Shown here in pieces: positions 23,655 through 31,665 of a DNA stretch of 34,451 nt. Every line of letters begins with the position of its first letter. Positions within the stretch are counted from its first letter, which is position 1. Both the position numbers and the translations under genes were made by a program. Below the pieces are notes generated by a model. That model was given only the letters and a program-made list of their open reading frames with translations, searched no databases and was not told the DNA's origin. Origin of the DNA: Frankia sp. QA3 (GTDB lineage: Bacteria > Actinomycetota > Actinomycetes > Frankiales > Frankiaceae); the NCBI RefSeq assembly GCF_000262465.1, contig NZ_CM001489.1, positions 6,757,919 through 6,792,369 of the forward strand, given 5' to 3'.

Positions 23655-24497
23655 GTGTCTGAGCCGGCGTCCGAACCGATTCCCGGGACGGCGTCCCAGG
23701 CGGTACCCGGCGCGGCGACGCCGGGGTCCGCGGTGGCGCCCGCCGGTCCGGCGACCGCCCGGCTGCGGGTCCAGGTGATTGCGAAGACCGAGTTCCTCCC
23801 GCCGGCGGACGTGCCGTGGAGCACCGACGCGGACGGCGGCCAGGCGCTGGCGGAGTTCGCCGGCCGGGCCTGCTACCAGAGCTGGAGCAAGCCCAACCCG
23901 GCGACCGCGACCAACGCCGGCTACCTGCGCCACATCCTCGACGTGGGGCATCTGTCGGTGCTCGAACACGGCACCGTCTCGCTCTACCTCACCGGCGTCT
24001 CGCGCAGCCTCACCCACGAGCTGGTCCGCCACCGGCACTTCTCCTACAGCCAGCTGTCCCAGCGTTACGTCCCCGAGCGCGACGCGGCGATCGTCGAGCC
24101 CGAGGTCGTGGCCGGCGACCCCGAGCTGCACGCGCTGTTCGAGCAGGCCGCGGCGGCGTCCCTGGAGGCGTACGGCCGGCTGCTGGAGGGGCTGGAGAAG
24201 CGGTTCGCCGACATCTCCGCCCCCACCTCACGGCGCAAGCAGGCCCGGCAGGCCGCCCGCTCGGTCCTGATGAACGCGACCGAGACCCGCATCGTCGTCA
24301 CCGGGAACTACCGGGCGTGGCGGCATTTCATCGCGATGCGCGCCAGCGAGCACGCCGATGTGGAGATTCGTGGTCTCGCCGTCACGATTCTGCGCGAACT
24401 GCACGCGGTGGCGCCCAACGTCTTCTCCGACTTCCGCATCTCCACCCTGGACGACGGCACGGAAGTCGCCTCCAGTCCGTTGGTCGGGGAGGGCTGA
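23655..24497 (+). CDS. thyX: Flavin-dependent thymidylate synthase
   Basis: ThyX makes dTMP from dUMP using methylene-tetrahydrofolate and reduced FAD. The diagnostic motif RHRHFSYSQLSQRY (RHRx7S type) is at about residues 125-138; GHLSVLEHGTVSLYLTGVSR precedes it, and NATETRIVVTGNYRAWRHFI with MRASEHADVEIRGLA follows. GTG 23655 (MSEPASEP) is chosen because GGAGG lies 5 nt before it; the upstream ATG 23643 is an alternative. Length is 280 residues, with about 40 low-complexity residues at the N-terminus. In actinobacterial synteny thyX normally sits directly before dapA; here three genes intervene. Confidence 0.95.
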   Translation: MSEPASEPIPGTASQAVPGAATPGSAVAPAGPATARLRVQVIAKTEFLPPADVPWSTDADGGQALAEFAGRACYQSWSKPNPATATNAGYLRHILDVGHLSVLEHGTVSLYLTGVSRSLTHELVRHRHFSYSQLSQRYVPERDAAIVEPEVVAGDPELHALFEQAAAASLEAYGRLLEGLEKRFADISAPTSRRKQARQAARSVLMNATETRIVVTGNYRAWRHFIAMRASEHADVEIRGLAVTILRELHAVAPNVFSDFRISTLDDGTEVASSPLVGEG

Positions 24498-24534
24498 GGC
24501 AGCCGGCGCCGGCCGGCGCAGGGAGGAGCATCGG

Positions 24535-26964
24535 ATGGCCAGCGTCGTCGACGCCGCGCGGCGGGAGGACTCGGACGAGGCCACGGGCCCGCTGTCCGCC
24601 GCGGAGCTCGAACTGCTCAACGCCTACTGGCGGGCGGCGAACTACCTGTCCGTCGGCCAGATCTATCTGCTGGACAATCCGCTGCTCACCGAGCCGCTGC
24701 GCGCCGAGCACGTCAAGCCGCGCCTGCTGGGCCACTGGGGCACCACGCCGGGGCTCAACCTCATCTACGCCCATCTGAACCGGCTGATCCGCCGCCTCGA
24801 CCTGAATGCCGTCTACGTCATCGGCCCGGGGCACGGCGGCCCCGGAATCGTGGCGAACGCCTACCTGGAGGGCACCTACAGCGAGGTCTATCCCTCGATC
24901 GGCCAGGACGCCGACGGGCTGCGGCGGCTGTTCCGCCAGTTCTCCTTTCCGGGCGGGATTCCCAGCCACGTCGCCCCCGAGGTGCCCGGGTCCTTCCACG
25001 AGGGCGGTGAGCTCGGCTATGCGCTCACCCATGCGTTCGGTGCCGCCTTCGACAATCCCGATCTGGTGGTCTGCGCGGTCGTCGGCGACGGCGAGGCGGA
25101 GACGGGGCCGCTGGCCGCGAGCTGGCATTCCAACAAGTTCCTCGATCCGGCCCGCGACGGCGCGGTGCTGCCGATCCTGCACCTGAACGGCTACAAGATC
25201 GCCGAACCGACGGTGCTGGCCCGCATCCCCGAGTCCGAGCTGGACGAGCTGCTGCGCGGCTACGGCTACCGGCCGTACCACGTCACCGGCGACGACCCGG
25301 CCGTGGTGCACCAGCGGATGGCGGGGGCGCTGGAGGAGGCCCTCGCCGAGATCCAGGCGATCCAGCGCCGCGCCCGCGAGCTGGGCGAGACCGCCCGGCC
25401 GGCCTGGCCGGTGATCGTGCTGCGCACCCCAAAAGGCTGGACGGGCCCCGCCGTCGTCGACGGCAACCGGGTCGAGGGCAGCTGGCGCTCCCATCAGGTG
25501 CCCGTCGCCGAGCTGCACGACAACCCGGAACACCTCGCCCAGCTCGAAGCGTGGCTGCGCAGCTACCGGCCCGAGGAGCTGTTCGACGCCGACGGCCGGC
25601 TGGTGGCCGAGCTCGCGGCGCTCGCGCCGAAGGGCAACCGGCGGATGAGCGCCAACCCGCACGCCAACGGCGGCGAGCTGCTGCGCGACCTGACCCTGCC
25701 GGACTTCCGCGACTACGCCGTCGACGTCACCGCGCCGGGCACCACCCTGACCGAACCGACCCGCGTCCTCGGCCGGTTCCTGCGCGACGTGATGGCCGCC
25801 AACCCGACCACGTTCCGGGTCATGGGCCCCGACGAGACGGCGTCGAACCGGCTCGGCGCCCTGTTCGAGGTGACGAACCGGGCCTGGAACGCGCGGATCG
25901 AGCCGGGCGACGACCACCTCGCCGTCGACGGCCGGGTGATGGAGGTGCTCTCCGAGCACCTGTGCCAGGGCTGGCTGGAGGGCTACCTGCTCACCGGCCG
26001 GCACGGGTTGTTCTCCTGCTACGAGGCGTTCATCCACATCGTCGACTCGATGGTCAACCAGCACGCCAAGTGGCTCAAGACGACCCGGCACATCCCCTGG
26101 CGGCGGCCGATCGCCTCGCTGAACTACCTGCTGACCAGCCACGTCTGGCGGCAGGACCACAACGGCTTCTCGCACCAGGACCCCGGGTTCATCGACCACG
26201 TCGTGAACAAGAAGGCCGAGGTCGTCCGGGTGTACCTGCCACCGGACGCCAACACCCTGCTCTCCGTCGGCGACCACTGCCTGCGCAGCCGGCACTACAT
26301 CAACGTAATCGTGGCGGGCAAGCAGCCGGCGCTGAACTACCTGTCGATGCCCGACGCGATCGCGCACTGCACGCGGGGCCTGGGCATCTGGGACTGGGCG
26401 AGCAACGACCACCTGGCTGGCGGGGACGGCGTAGCCGGCGGGGACGGCCTGCCCGACGTCGTGATGGCCTGCGCCGGCGACATCCCGACCCTGGAGACCC
26501 TGGCCGCGGTGGACCTCCTGCGCCAGCACTTCCCGGACCTCAAGGTCCGCGTCGTCAACGTCGTCGACCTGATGTGCCTGCAGGACTCCGCCGAGCACCC
26601 GCACGGGATCTCCGACGCCCGCTTCGACGCGCTGTTCACGACCGACCGCCCGGTCATCTTCGCCTACCACGGCTACCCGTGGCTGATCCACCGGCTCACC
26701 TACCGCCGCCGCAACCACCAGAACCTGCACGTGCGCGGCTACATCGAGGAGGGGACGACCACCACCCCCTTCGACATGGTCATGCTCAACAACCTGGACC
26801 GCTTCCACCTCGTGGCCGACGTCATCGACCGGGTGCCGAGCCTGGGCGCTCGGGCCGCCCACGTCCGCCAGCAGATGGTCGACGCCCGCCTCGCCGCCCG
26901 CGCCTACACCCGCGACCACGGCGAGGACGCCCCGGAGATTCGCGACTGGACCTGGCCGTACTGA
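24535..26964 (+). CDS. xfp: Xylulose-5-phosphate/fructose-6-phosphate phosphoketolase
   Basis: A ThDP enzyme that splits xylulose-5-P (or fructose-6-P) with phosphate to acetyl-phosphate plus glyceraldehyde-3-P (or erythrose-4-P). Evidence: YLSVGQIYLLDNPLL, GHWGTTPGLNLIYAHLNR, GPGHGGPGIVANAYLEG (near residue 100), ThDP motif VGDGEAETGPLAASWHSNK (near residue 184), LHLNGYKIAEPT, VLRTPKGWTGP, SHQDPGFIDHV, SVGDHCLRSRHYINVIVAG and AYHGYPWLIHRL. The 809-residue length is standard. ATG 24535 follows GGGAGGAG. A short near-duplication encoding AGGDGV/AGGDGL lies near 26415-26450. The downstream ackA begins 2 bp after the stop, so the pair is one metabolic unit. Confidence 0.96.
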   Translation: MASVVDAARREDSDEATGPLSAAELELLNAYWRAANYLSVGQIYLLDNPLLTEPLRAEHVKPRLLGHWGTTPGLNLIYAHLNRLIRRLDLNAVYVIGPGHGGPGIVANAYLEGTYSEVYPSIGQDADGLRRLFRQFSFPGGIPSHVAPEVPGSFHEGGELGYALTHAFGAAFDNPDLVVCAVVGDGEAETGPLAASWHSNKFLDPARDGAVLPILHLNGYKIAEPTVLARIPESELDELLRGYGYRPYHVTGDDPAVVHQRMAGALEEALAEIQAIQRRARELGETARPAWPVIVLRTPKGWTGPAVVDGNRVEGSWRSHQVPVAELHDNPEHLAQLEAWLRSYRPEELFDADGRLVAELAALAPKGNRRMSANPHANGGELLRDLTLPDFRDYAVDVTAPGTTLTEPTRVLGRFLRDVMAANPTTFRVMGPDETASNRLGALFEVTNRAWNARIEPGDDHLAVDGRVMEVLSEHLCQGWLEGYLLTGRHGLFSCYEAFIHIVDSMVNQHAKWLKTTRHIPWRRPIASLNYLLTSHVWRQDHNGFSHQDPGFIDHVVNKKAEVVRVYLPPDANTLLSVGDHCLRSRHYINVIVAGKQPALNYLSMPDAIAHCTRGLGIWDWASNDHLAGGDGVAGGDGLPDVVMACAGDIPTLETLAAVDLLRQHFPDLKVRVVNVVDLMCLQDSAEHPHGISDARFDALFTTDRPVIFAYHGYPWLIHRLTYRRRNHQNLHVRGYIEEGTTTTPFDMVMLNNLDRFHLVADVIDRVPSLGARAAHVRQQMVDARLAARAYTRDHGEDAPEIRDWTWPY

Positions 26965-26966
26965 CG

Positions 26967-28097
26967 GTGACCGGTTCGACGGTGAACGTCCTGGTGGTCA
27001 ACGCCGGGTCGGCCAGCCTCAAGCTGCGGCTGATCGGCCCGGACGACACCCTGCTCGCCGCCCGGGACCTGGCCGCGCCCGCCGGGCGCGCCGACCCGGC
27101 CGAGCTGGACGCGGCACTGGGGGAGCTCGCCGGCGCCGGGAACGGCGAGCCGGGCGCGGTCGGCCACCGCATCGTGCACGGCGGCACCGAGTTCACCCGG
27201 CCGGTGCGGGTCGACGCGCAGGTGGCCGACCGGCTGCGCGCGCTGACCGCGCTCGCCCCCCTGCACCAGCCTGCGGCGCTCGATGCGCTCGACGCGGTGC
27301 GGGCGGCGCTTCCCGAGGTCGCCCAGGTCGCCTGCTTCGACACGGCGTTCCACAGCCGGCTGCCCGCCGCGGCGATGACCTACGCCCTGCCGGCGAGGTG
27401 GCGGGAACGGTACGGCATCCGCCGCTACGGCTTCCACGGGCTCTCCCACGCCCACGCCTCCCGCCGGGCGGCGCGGCTCACCGGCGCGCGGCGCATCGTG
27501 ACCTGCCACCTGGGCTCGGGCGCGTCGCTTGCCGCCGTCCTCGACGGGGTCGGCGTCGACACGACGATGGGCTTCACCCCGCTGGAGGGGCTGGTGATGG
27601 GCACCCGCTCGGGCAGCGTCGACCCCGGCGCCCTGCTGTGGCTGCAGACCGAGGCCGGGGTGGGCGCGGCGGAGCTCACCGAGGGACTGTTCCGGTCCGC
27701 CGGGCTGCTCGGGCTCGCCGGCACCGCGGACATGCGCGCGGTCGAGGCCGGCGCCGCCGGCGGCGACCCGGCCTGCGTGCTCGCGCTGGATGTCTACCTG
27801 CACCGGCTGCGGGCGCAGATCGCCGCGATGACCGCGGCGCTCGGCGGGCTGGACGCCCTGGTGTTCACCGGCGGGGTCGGGGAGGGCTCGGCAGCGGTCC
27901 GCGCCGGCGCCGCGGCGGGGCTCGGGTATCTGGGGGTGGCCGTGGACCCGGCGCGCAACGCCTCGCCTGCCGACGGGACGGTCGACCGCGAGATCGGCGC
28001 ACCGGGGGCGGCGGTGCGCACGCTCGTCCTCGCCGCCCGGGAGGATCTGGAGATCGCTTCCGGGGTCCGAAGCCTTCTCGCCGGTGGCGCTGGGTGA
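26967..28097 (+). CDS. ackA: Acetate kinase
   Basis: Converts acetyl-phosphate and ADP to acetate and ATP. ASKHA-fold motifs: VNVLVVNAGSASLKLRL, GHRIVHGGTEF, CFDTAFHSRLP, RRYGFHGLSHAHASRR, CHLGSGASLAAV (the usual Asn of GNGAS is Ser here), MGFTPLEGLVMGTRSGSVDPG and VFTGGVGEGSAAVR. Length 376 residues, slightly short of the usual about 400. GTG 26967 lies 2 bp after the xfp stop; GTG 26982 (MNVLVVNAGS) fits the family's normal N-terminus equally well. It consumes the product of the gene before it. Confidence 0.94.
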   Translation: MTGSTVNVLVVNAGSASLKLRLIGPDDTLLAARDLAAPAGRADPAELDAALGELAGAGNGEPGAVGHRIVHGGTEFTRPVRVDAQVADRLRALTALAPLHQPAALDALDAVRAALPEVAQVACFDTAFHSRLPAAAMTYALPARWRERYGIRRYGFHGLSHAHASRRAARLTGARRIVTCHLGSGASLAAVLDGVGVDTTMGFTPLEGLVMGTRSGSVDPGALLWLQTEAGVGAAELTEGLFRSAGLLGLAGTADMRAVEAGAAGGDPACVLALDVYLHRLRAQIAAMTAALGGLDALVFTGGVGEGSAAVRAGAAAGLGYLGVAVDPARNASPADGTVDREIGAPGAAVRTLVLAAREDLEIASGVRSLLAGGAG

Positions 28098-28116
28098 GCG
28101 GCAACCGATGATCCGG

Positions 28117-28130
28117 TAATGTCCTGATTC
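28117..28130 (+). promoter_or_regulatory. Candidate -10 box before a leader ORF
   Basis: TAATGT (28117-28122) lies 8 nt before GTG 28131, the start of a 38-codon ORF that leads into the membrane-protein gene. It suggests a separate, leaderless transcript downstream of ackA. Confidence 0.35.
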
Positions 28131-28247
28131 GTGCAGTCGAGGGGAGCCGTCGCGACGAGGCCGGCCGCCGCCGGGCGGGTGGCGCACCGGGATCGCCGGG
28201 CGGTCGGCGGCGGCCGTCGTACCGGCGCCGGCGGAGACCGGCGCTGA
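28131..28247 (+). CDS. Possible 38-residue Arg/Gly-rich leader ORF
   Basis: GTG 28131 opens VQSRGAVATRPAAAGRVAH and RDRRAVGGGRRTGAGGDRR and ends in a TGA that shares its A with the ATG of the next gene (TGATG). The composition is basic and low-complexity and no family is recognised. The overlap and the -10-like hexamer in front suggest a leader that couples translation of the membrane-protein gene; chance is possible. Confidence 0.3.
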   Translation: MQSRGAVATRPAAAGRVAHRDRRAVGGGRRTGAGGDRR

Positions 28248-29902
28248 TGGGGTCCGCCGGCGCGGCCGGGGCCGGGGCGATCGGCCGGCTGCGGCGGTGG
28301 AGCCGGCGCGACGACGCCGAGCATGCCCCCGTCCTCGACCTCACCGACGTCGACGAGGTCACCATGACCCTGCTCGCCCCGCCGGCGCCCTTCCAGGGAC
28401 TGCGGCGGCGGGTGGTCGACCAGTTCACGATCCTCAGCGCCAACCGGTGCCGGCTGGCCCGCTCGGTCAACTGGGGTCCGTTGGACGCCGTGCTCAACCA
28501 GATCGTCCCGGTGACGGGAACGGGCCGGGTGAACACCGTCGGCAGGCTGCCGCCCGAGGTGCTGGTGCTGCTGCCGGTCTCCACCCTGTCCAAACGGGCC
28601 CTGGTGGCCTTCGACCTCACCGGCCCGGGCGGCTCGGATGCGTACCTGATGCCCTACGGCACATCGGTGGCCCTTCAGGGGAACCTGATCGCCGGGCTCG
28701 CCGATCCGCTCGGTGTGCCGCTGGACACCCCGGCCCGCCGCATGGTCGACGCCATCTCCCGCTTCCGCCCCGGCCGGCTGTCCGGCAACTACCCGCGGCT
28801 GGTGCCGGCGCGGGGGCGGCCGCTGCGGCTCGACGCGATCCGGACCTACCTGGAACGCGAGGCCGAGCTCGCCGTGCCGGCGTCCCGGCTGCGCCGATGG
28901 CAGGACCTGGTCGTCGACGCCGAGCGGGTGCTGGCCGCCGTCCTCGCCGAGCCGTTCGATCCTCTCAGCAGCGCCGAGACGCTGCTGCTCGCCGTCGGGG
29001 AGCTCTGGCGGGACCCGGACGTCCCCGACGGGCGCGACCTGGCCGCCGTCGAGCGGTACCTGACCGGGTTCACCGCCTGGATCGAGGCGCTGGTCGGCGT
29101 CGGGGCGGCGGCCGAGCCGGTGCTGACCACCGTGGCCGAGTACGGCCGGCGCTGGGAGGCGCTCGCCGCCGTCACCCTCGATCCGTACCGGCCGTTCCTG
29201 ATCAAGACGAGCGAGGAGCTGCGCACCGTGCTCATCCGCGGTCGCCCCGTGCTCGGCCGGTCCGTGCCGCCGTGGCGCCAACTGCTCCACCCGGCCGCGC
29301 TTGTCGACGTCGACTCGGGTGGCACGGGCAGCTACCACGTCAGCATCGGCACCGACGACACGAGCATCGAGCTCGACACCCCGATGATGATCGACCTGTT
29401 CGGCGACCCGGTGCCGCGCACCTACATCGAGGACGTCCAGCGCAACCGGGAGGTGTATGCCTTCTACACCACCGACGCGCGCCGGCCGCCGCGGTCCCGG
29501 CTGGTCGTCGGACTCAGTGTCTCCGCGGACGTCTCCCGGATCACCGGCGCCATCAGCGTGCTGATGCTGCTCACCGTGGGCCTGTCCGCCCTGCCCGTCG
29601 AGCTGGCCCCGGATGCCGTCGCCGTGATCACGCTGCCCTCCTCGTTCGCGGCGACGGTGCTGCTCACCCGGGAGCGCAGCAGCCTGGCCGCCTGGGTGCT
29701 CGGCCCGGCGAAGACGGCCCTGCTCGCCCTGCTGGTGGCGCTGGCCGTCCTCGCCGGGCTGCGGGCCGCCGGCTGGCACGCCCCGCCCGATCCGGCGCCG
29801 CCCGTCCCCTCGGCAGCGGTGACGGATCCGCCCGCGCGGCCCGTGGAAGCCGCCGTGACCGTCCCGGACCGGCCCGGTGGCGGTACGCTGGAGGCTCTGT
29901 AG
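28247..29902 (+). CDS. Unrecognised membrane protein, three C-terminal TM helices
   Basis: A 551-residue protein with no family I recognise. The N-terminal about 40 residues are basic, then a long soluble part runs to about residue 430: VDQFTILSANRCRLARSVNW, LVPARGRPLRLDAIRTYLE, FLIKTSEELRTVLIRGRPVL and SYHVSIGTDDTSIELDTP. Three hydrophobic helices follow at about 432-451, 457-475 and 480-507 (ISVLMLLTVGLSAL; VAVITLPSSFAATVLL; KTALLALLVALAVLAGL), then a Pro-rich tail of about 45 residues. ATG 28247 has GGAG 10 nt upstream. It lies after xfp-ackA but may have its own promoter. No catalytic motif is evident. Confidence 0.8.
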   Translation: MGSAGAAGAGAIGRLRRWSRRDDAEHAPVLDLTDVDEVTMTLLAPPAPFQGLRRRVVDQFTILSANRCRLARSVNWGPLDAVLNQIVPVTGTGRVNTVGRLPPEVLVLLPVSTLSKRALVAFDLTGPGGSDAYLMPYGTSVALQGNLIAGLADPLGVPLDTPARRMVDAISRFRPGRLSGNYPRLVPARGRPLRLDAIRTYLEREAELAVPASRLRRWQDLVVDAERVLAAVLAEPFDPLSSAETLLLAVGELWRDPDVPDGRDLAAVERYLTGFTAWIEALVGVGAAAEPVLTTVAEYGRRWEALAAVTLDPYRPFLIKTSEELRTVLIRGRPVLGRSVPPWRQLLHPAALVDVDSGGTGSYHVSIGTDDTSIELDTPMMIDLFGDPVPRTYIEDVQRNREVYAFYTTDARRPPRSRLVVGLSVSADVSRITGAISVLMLLTVGLSALPVELAPDAVAVITLPSSFAATVLLTRERSSLAAWVLGPAKTALLALLVALAVLAGLRAAGWHAPPDPAPPVPSAAVTDPPARPVEAAVTVPDRPGGGTLEAL

Positions 29903-29923
29903 CGGCGAACGGGACGGTGGCGG

Positions 29924-30118
29924 ATGCCGAAGAACTACGGCCCGGGTGTGGCGCTCGGTACGTTCCGTTCCGGTGGGCTGCGGTCGCTGGTGCGCCTGGG
30001 TCGCCGGGATCTGTGGTTGCGGCTGGACCGCAACATGCTAGGCGCAGGTGACCGCGGGAGCGCGCCGGGGCTGGGATCGTCCGGTCGGGCGTCCGGGGGG
30101 TCCGTTCGCGCACACTAG
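29924..30118 (+). CDS. Possible small ORF after the membrane protein
   Basis: An ATG 21 bp downstream opens a 64-residue frame (MPKNYGPGVALGTFRSGGLR, then LVRLGRRDLWLRLDRNM). The first 37 codons have high third-position GC, the second half is low-complexity, and no family is recognised. There is no strong ribosome-binding site. Confidence 0.25.
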   Translation: MPKNYGPGVALGTFRSGGLRSLVRLGRRDLWLRLDRNMLGAGDRGSAPGLGSSGRASGGSVRAH

Positions 30119-30582
30119 TCGTTCTCGCCCGTGTTCCCCGCCCCTCGTCGGCTCGCCCGATGTCGGCCGGTGCTGTGGTCGGGCCCGGCCTCGGCGGCCG
30201 CCGGCGGCGCGAAACCCCGACGGGTGGCCTCGCCGTCGACGGCGCTGGCGGGTGGATCGGGCCGGGTGTGCATGCGGGGCGGCGGCCGCCGCTGGACGAG
30301 GTCGGACGCGGTCTCGACCGTTGGGCGTGGCTGCCAGCGGTGACGCGGCGCGGCTGGTCGCTGTCCGCCCCGCCCCGGTGCGGCGCCTCGGTGCCGGACG
30401 TGGCGTGGTGGGTGCGGACGTGGTGCGGTTTGTGCAGGTGGTGATTCGTGGTCGAGGGTTGGCACGCCTGGGTGGCGTGCCCTGCCCGGTGGTGCGGCGC
30501 GGACGTCCGGTCCGGACGGATTCGCCCTGCGCGGGCCGCGCCGGCCTGGCCGGGGCGGCGGGTCGGGCGGACGATGGGTCCG

Positions 30583-30608
30583 CACCCGGTGCCGTACGGC
30601 ACCGGGTG
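30583..30608 (+). repeat. 26-bp perfect palindrome upstream of dapA
   Basis: The half-site cacccggtgccgt (30583-30595) is followed at once by its exact complement (30596-30608), centred on GTAC with no loop. It lies 79 bp before the dapA ATG. The uninterrupted symmetry fits a dimeric DNA-binding protein site or a hairpin terminator closing the unknown upstream transcript. Confidence 0.9.
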
Positions 30609-30674
30609 GAGCAAGAGTGGTTCGGTGGTTCGGCGGTTCGCGCCGGCCGGAGAGATGATGTCGGAGGTGCGCTC

Positions 30675-30687
30675 TAGCGTGACCGGT
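30675..30687 (+). promoter_or_regulatory. Candidate leaderless promoter for dapA
   Basis: TAGCGT (30675-30680) lies 7 nt before ATG 30688, matching the spacing seen at ribF, the Hsp70 gene and ftsK. No clear -35 is seen. Confidence 0.4.
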
Positions 30688-31665
30688 ATGTCACTGTTGC
30701 CGCCGGCGCCGTTCGGGCGCATGATCACGGCGATGATCACGCCGTTCCTGGCGGACGGCGCTCTCGACGAGGTAGGTGCCGCGCAGCTCGCGGTCCGCCT
30801 GGTGGACGCGGGCAACGAGGCGCTCGTCGTCAACGGCACCACCGGGGAGTCGCCGACCACGACCGACGCGGAGAAGGCCCGCCTGGTGCGTGTCGTCGTC
30901 GAGGCCGTGGCCGGGCGCGCCCGCGTCGTCGCCGGCGTCGGGACCAACGACACCGCCCACACGGTGGAGCTTGCCCGGGCGGCCGAGGCCGCGGGTGCCC
31001 ACGGGCTGCTCGTCGTCACGCCGTACTACAGCAAGCCGCCACAAGCCGGGCTCGCGTTGCACTTCAGAACCGTCGCGGACGCGACCGGGCTGCCCGTCAT
31101 GATCTATGACATCCCCGGCCGGACCGGGGTGCCGGTGGCGACCGACACCCTGGTGCGGCTGGCTGAACACCCGCGTATCGTCGCGGTCAAGGACGCCAAG
31201 GACGACCTGGCCGCCTCCTCCTGGGTGATGGCGCGGACGGACCTGGCGTATTACTCCGGCACGGACGCGCTTACCCTGCCGCTGCTGTCCATCGGGGCCT
31301 GTGGGGTCGTCAGCGTCGTCTCGCACGTGGCCACCCCGGCGATCCGTGCCATGATCGAGGCCATTGGGGCCGGTGAGGTGGGTCGGGCGATCGCGCTGCA
31401 TCAGGGCTTGCTGCCCGCGTACGAGGGAATCTTCCGAACCCAGGGGGTGATCCTGGCCAAGGCCGCGCTGCGGTTGGCCGGGCTGCCGGCGGGGCCGGTC
31501 CGGCCGCCGCTGGTCGACGCCACCCCCGCCGAGGTCGCCCGGCTGCGCGCCGACCTCGCCGAGGCGACGCTTGACGTCGGCGGCCTACGCGGGGCCGGCG
31601 CGAGCCAGGCACCGTCCGGCCCGCCGGCCGGGCTCGCCGTCGTGGCGGCGGGGGAGGTCTCATGA
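30688..31665 (+). CDS. dapA: 4-hydroxy-tetrahydrodipicolinate synthase
   Basis: DapA condenses pyruvate with aspartate semialdehyde, the first committed step to diaminopimelate/lysine. TIM-barrel motifs: PFGRMITAMITPF, VVNGTTGESPTT, VVTPYYSKPPQ, MIYDIPGRTG with catalytic Tyr140, and IVAVKDAKDD with Schiff-base Lys168. I chose ATG 30688 (MSLLPPAPFGR) because PFGR then sits at the same distance from the start as in Streptomyces DapA and a -10-like hexamer precedes it; ATG 30658 with GGAG 5 nt before it would add ten residues. Length 325 residues, with a low-complexity tail. Its stop overlaps the rnj start (ATGA), so the pair is coupled. Confidence 0.94.
   Translation: MSLLPPAPFGRMITAMITPFLADGALDEVGAAQLAVRLVDAGNEALVVNGTTGESPTTTDAEKARLVRVVVEAVAGRARVVAGVGTNDTAHTVELARAAEAAGAHGLLVVTPYYSKPPQAGLALHFRTVADATGLPVMIYDIPGRTGVPVATDTLVRLAEHPRIVAVKDAKDDLAASSWVMARTDLAYYSGTDALTLPLLSIGACGVVSVVSHVATPAIRAMIEAIGAGEVGRAIALHQGLLPAYEGIFRTQGVILAKAALRLAGLPAGPVRPPLVDATPAEVARLRADLAEATLDVGGLRGAGASQAPSGPPAGLAVVAAGEVS

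Larger units (their letters stand above)
30119..30687. other. Non-coding region upstream of dapA
   Basis: No gene is supported on either strand. Its one striking feature is a 26-bp perfect palindrome near the dapA end. Long open frames here are Arg/Pro-rich GC shadows. Confidence 0.5.

Noticed and set aside
24382..26919. Long - strand frame opposite the phosphoketolase gene
   Set aside because: Composition is typical of an antisense shadow and there is no domain; the phosphoketolase is unambiguous.
27794..29779. Long - strand frame opposite ackA and the unknown membrane protein
   Set aside because: Gln/Arg/His-rich shadow without a plausible start or motif. The + frame has three well-formed membrane helices, which the shadow does not explain.
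30115..30585. - strand frame upstream of dapA
   Set aside because: Arg/Pro/His-rich with no motif and no ribosome-binding site; judged to be compositional noise.
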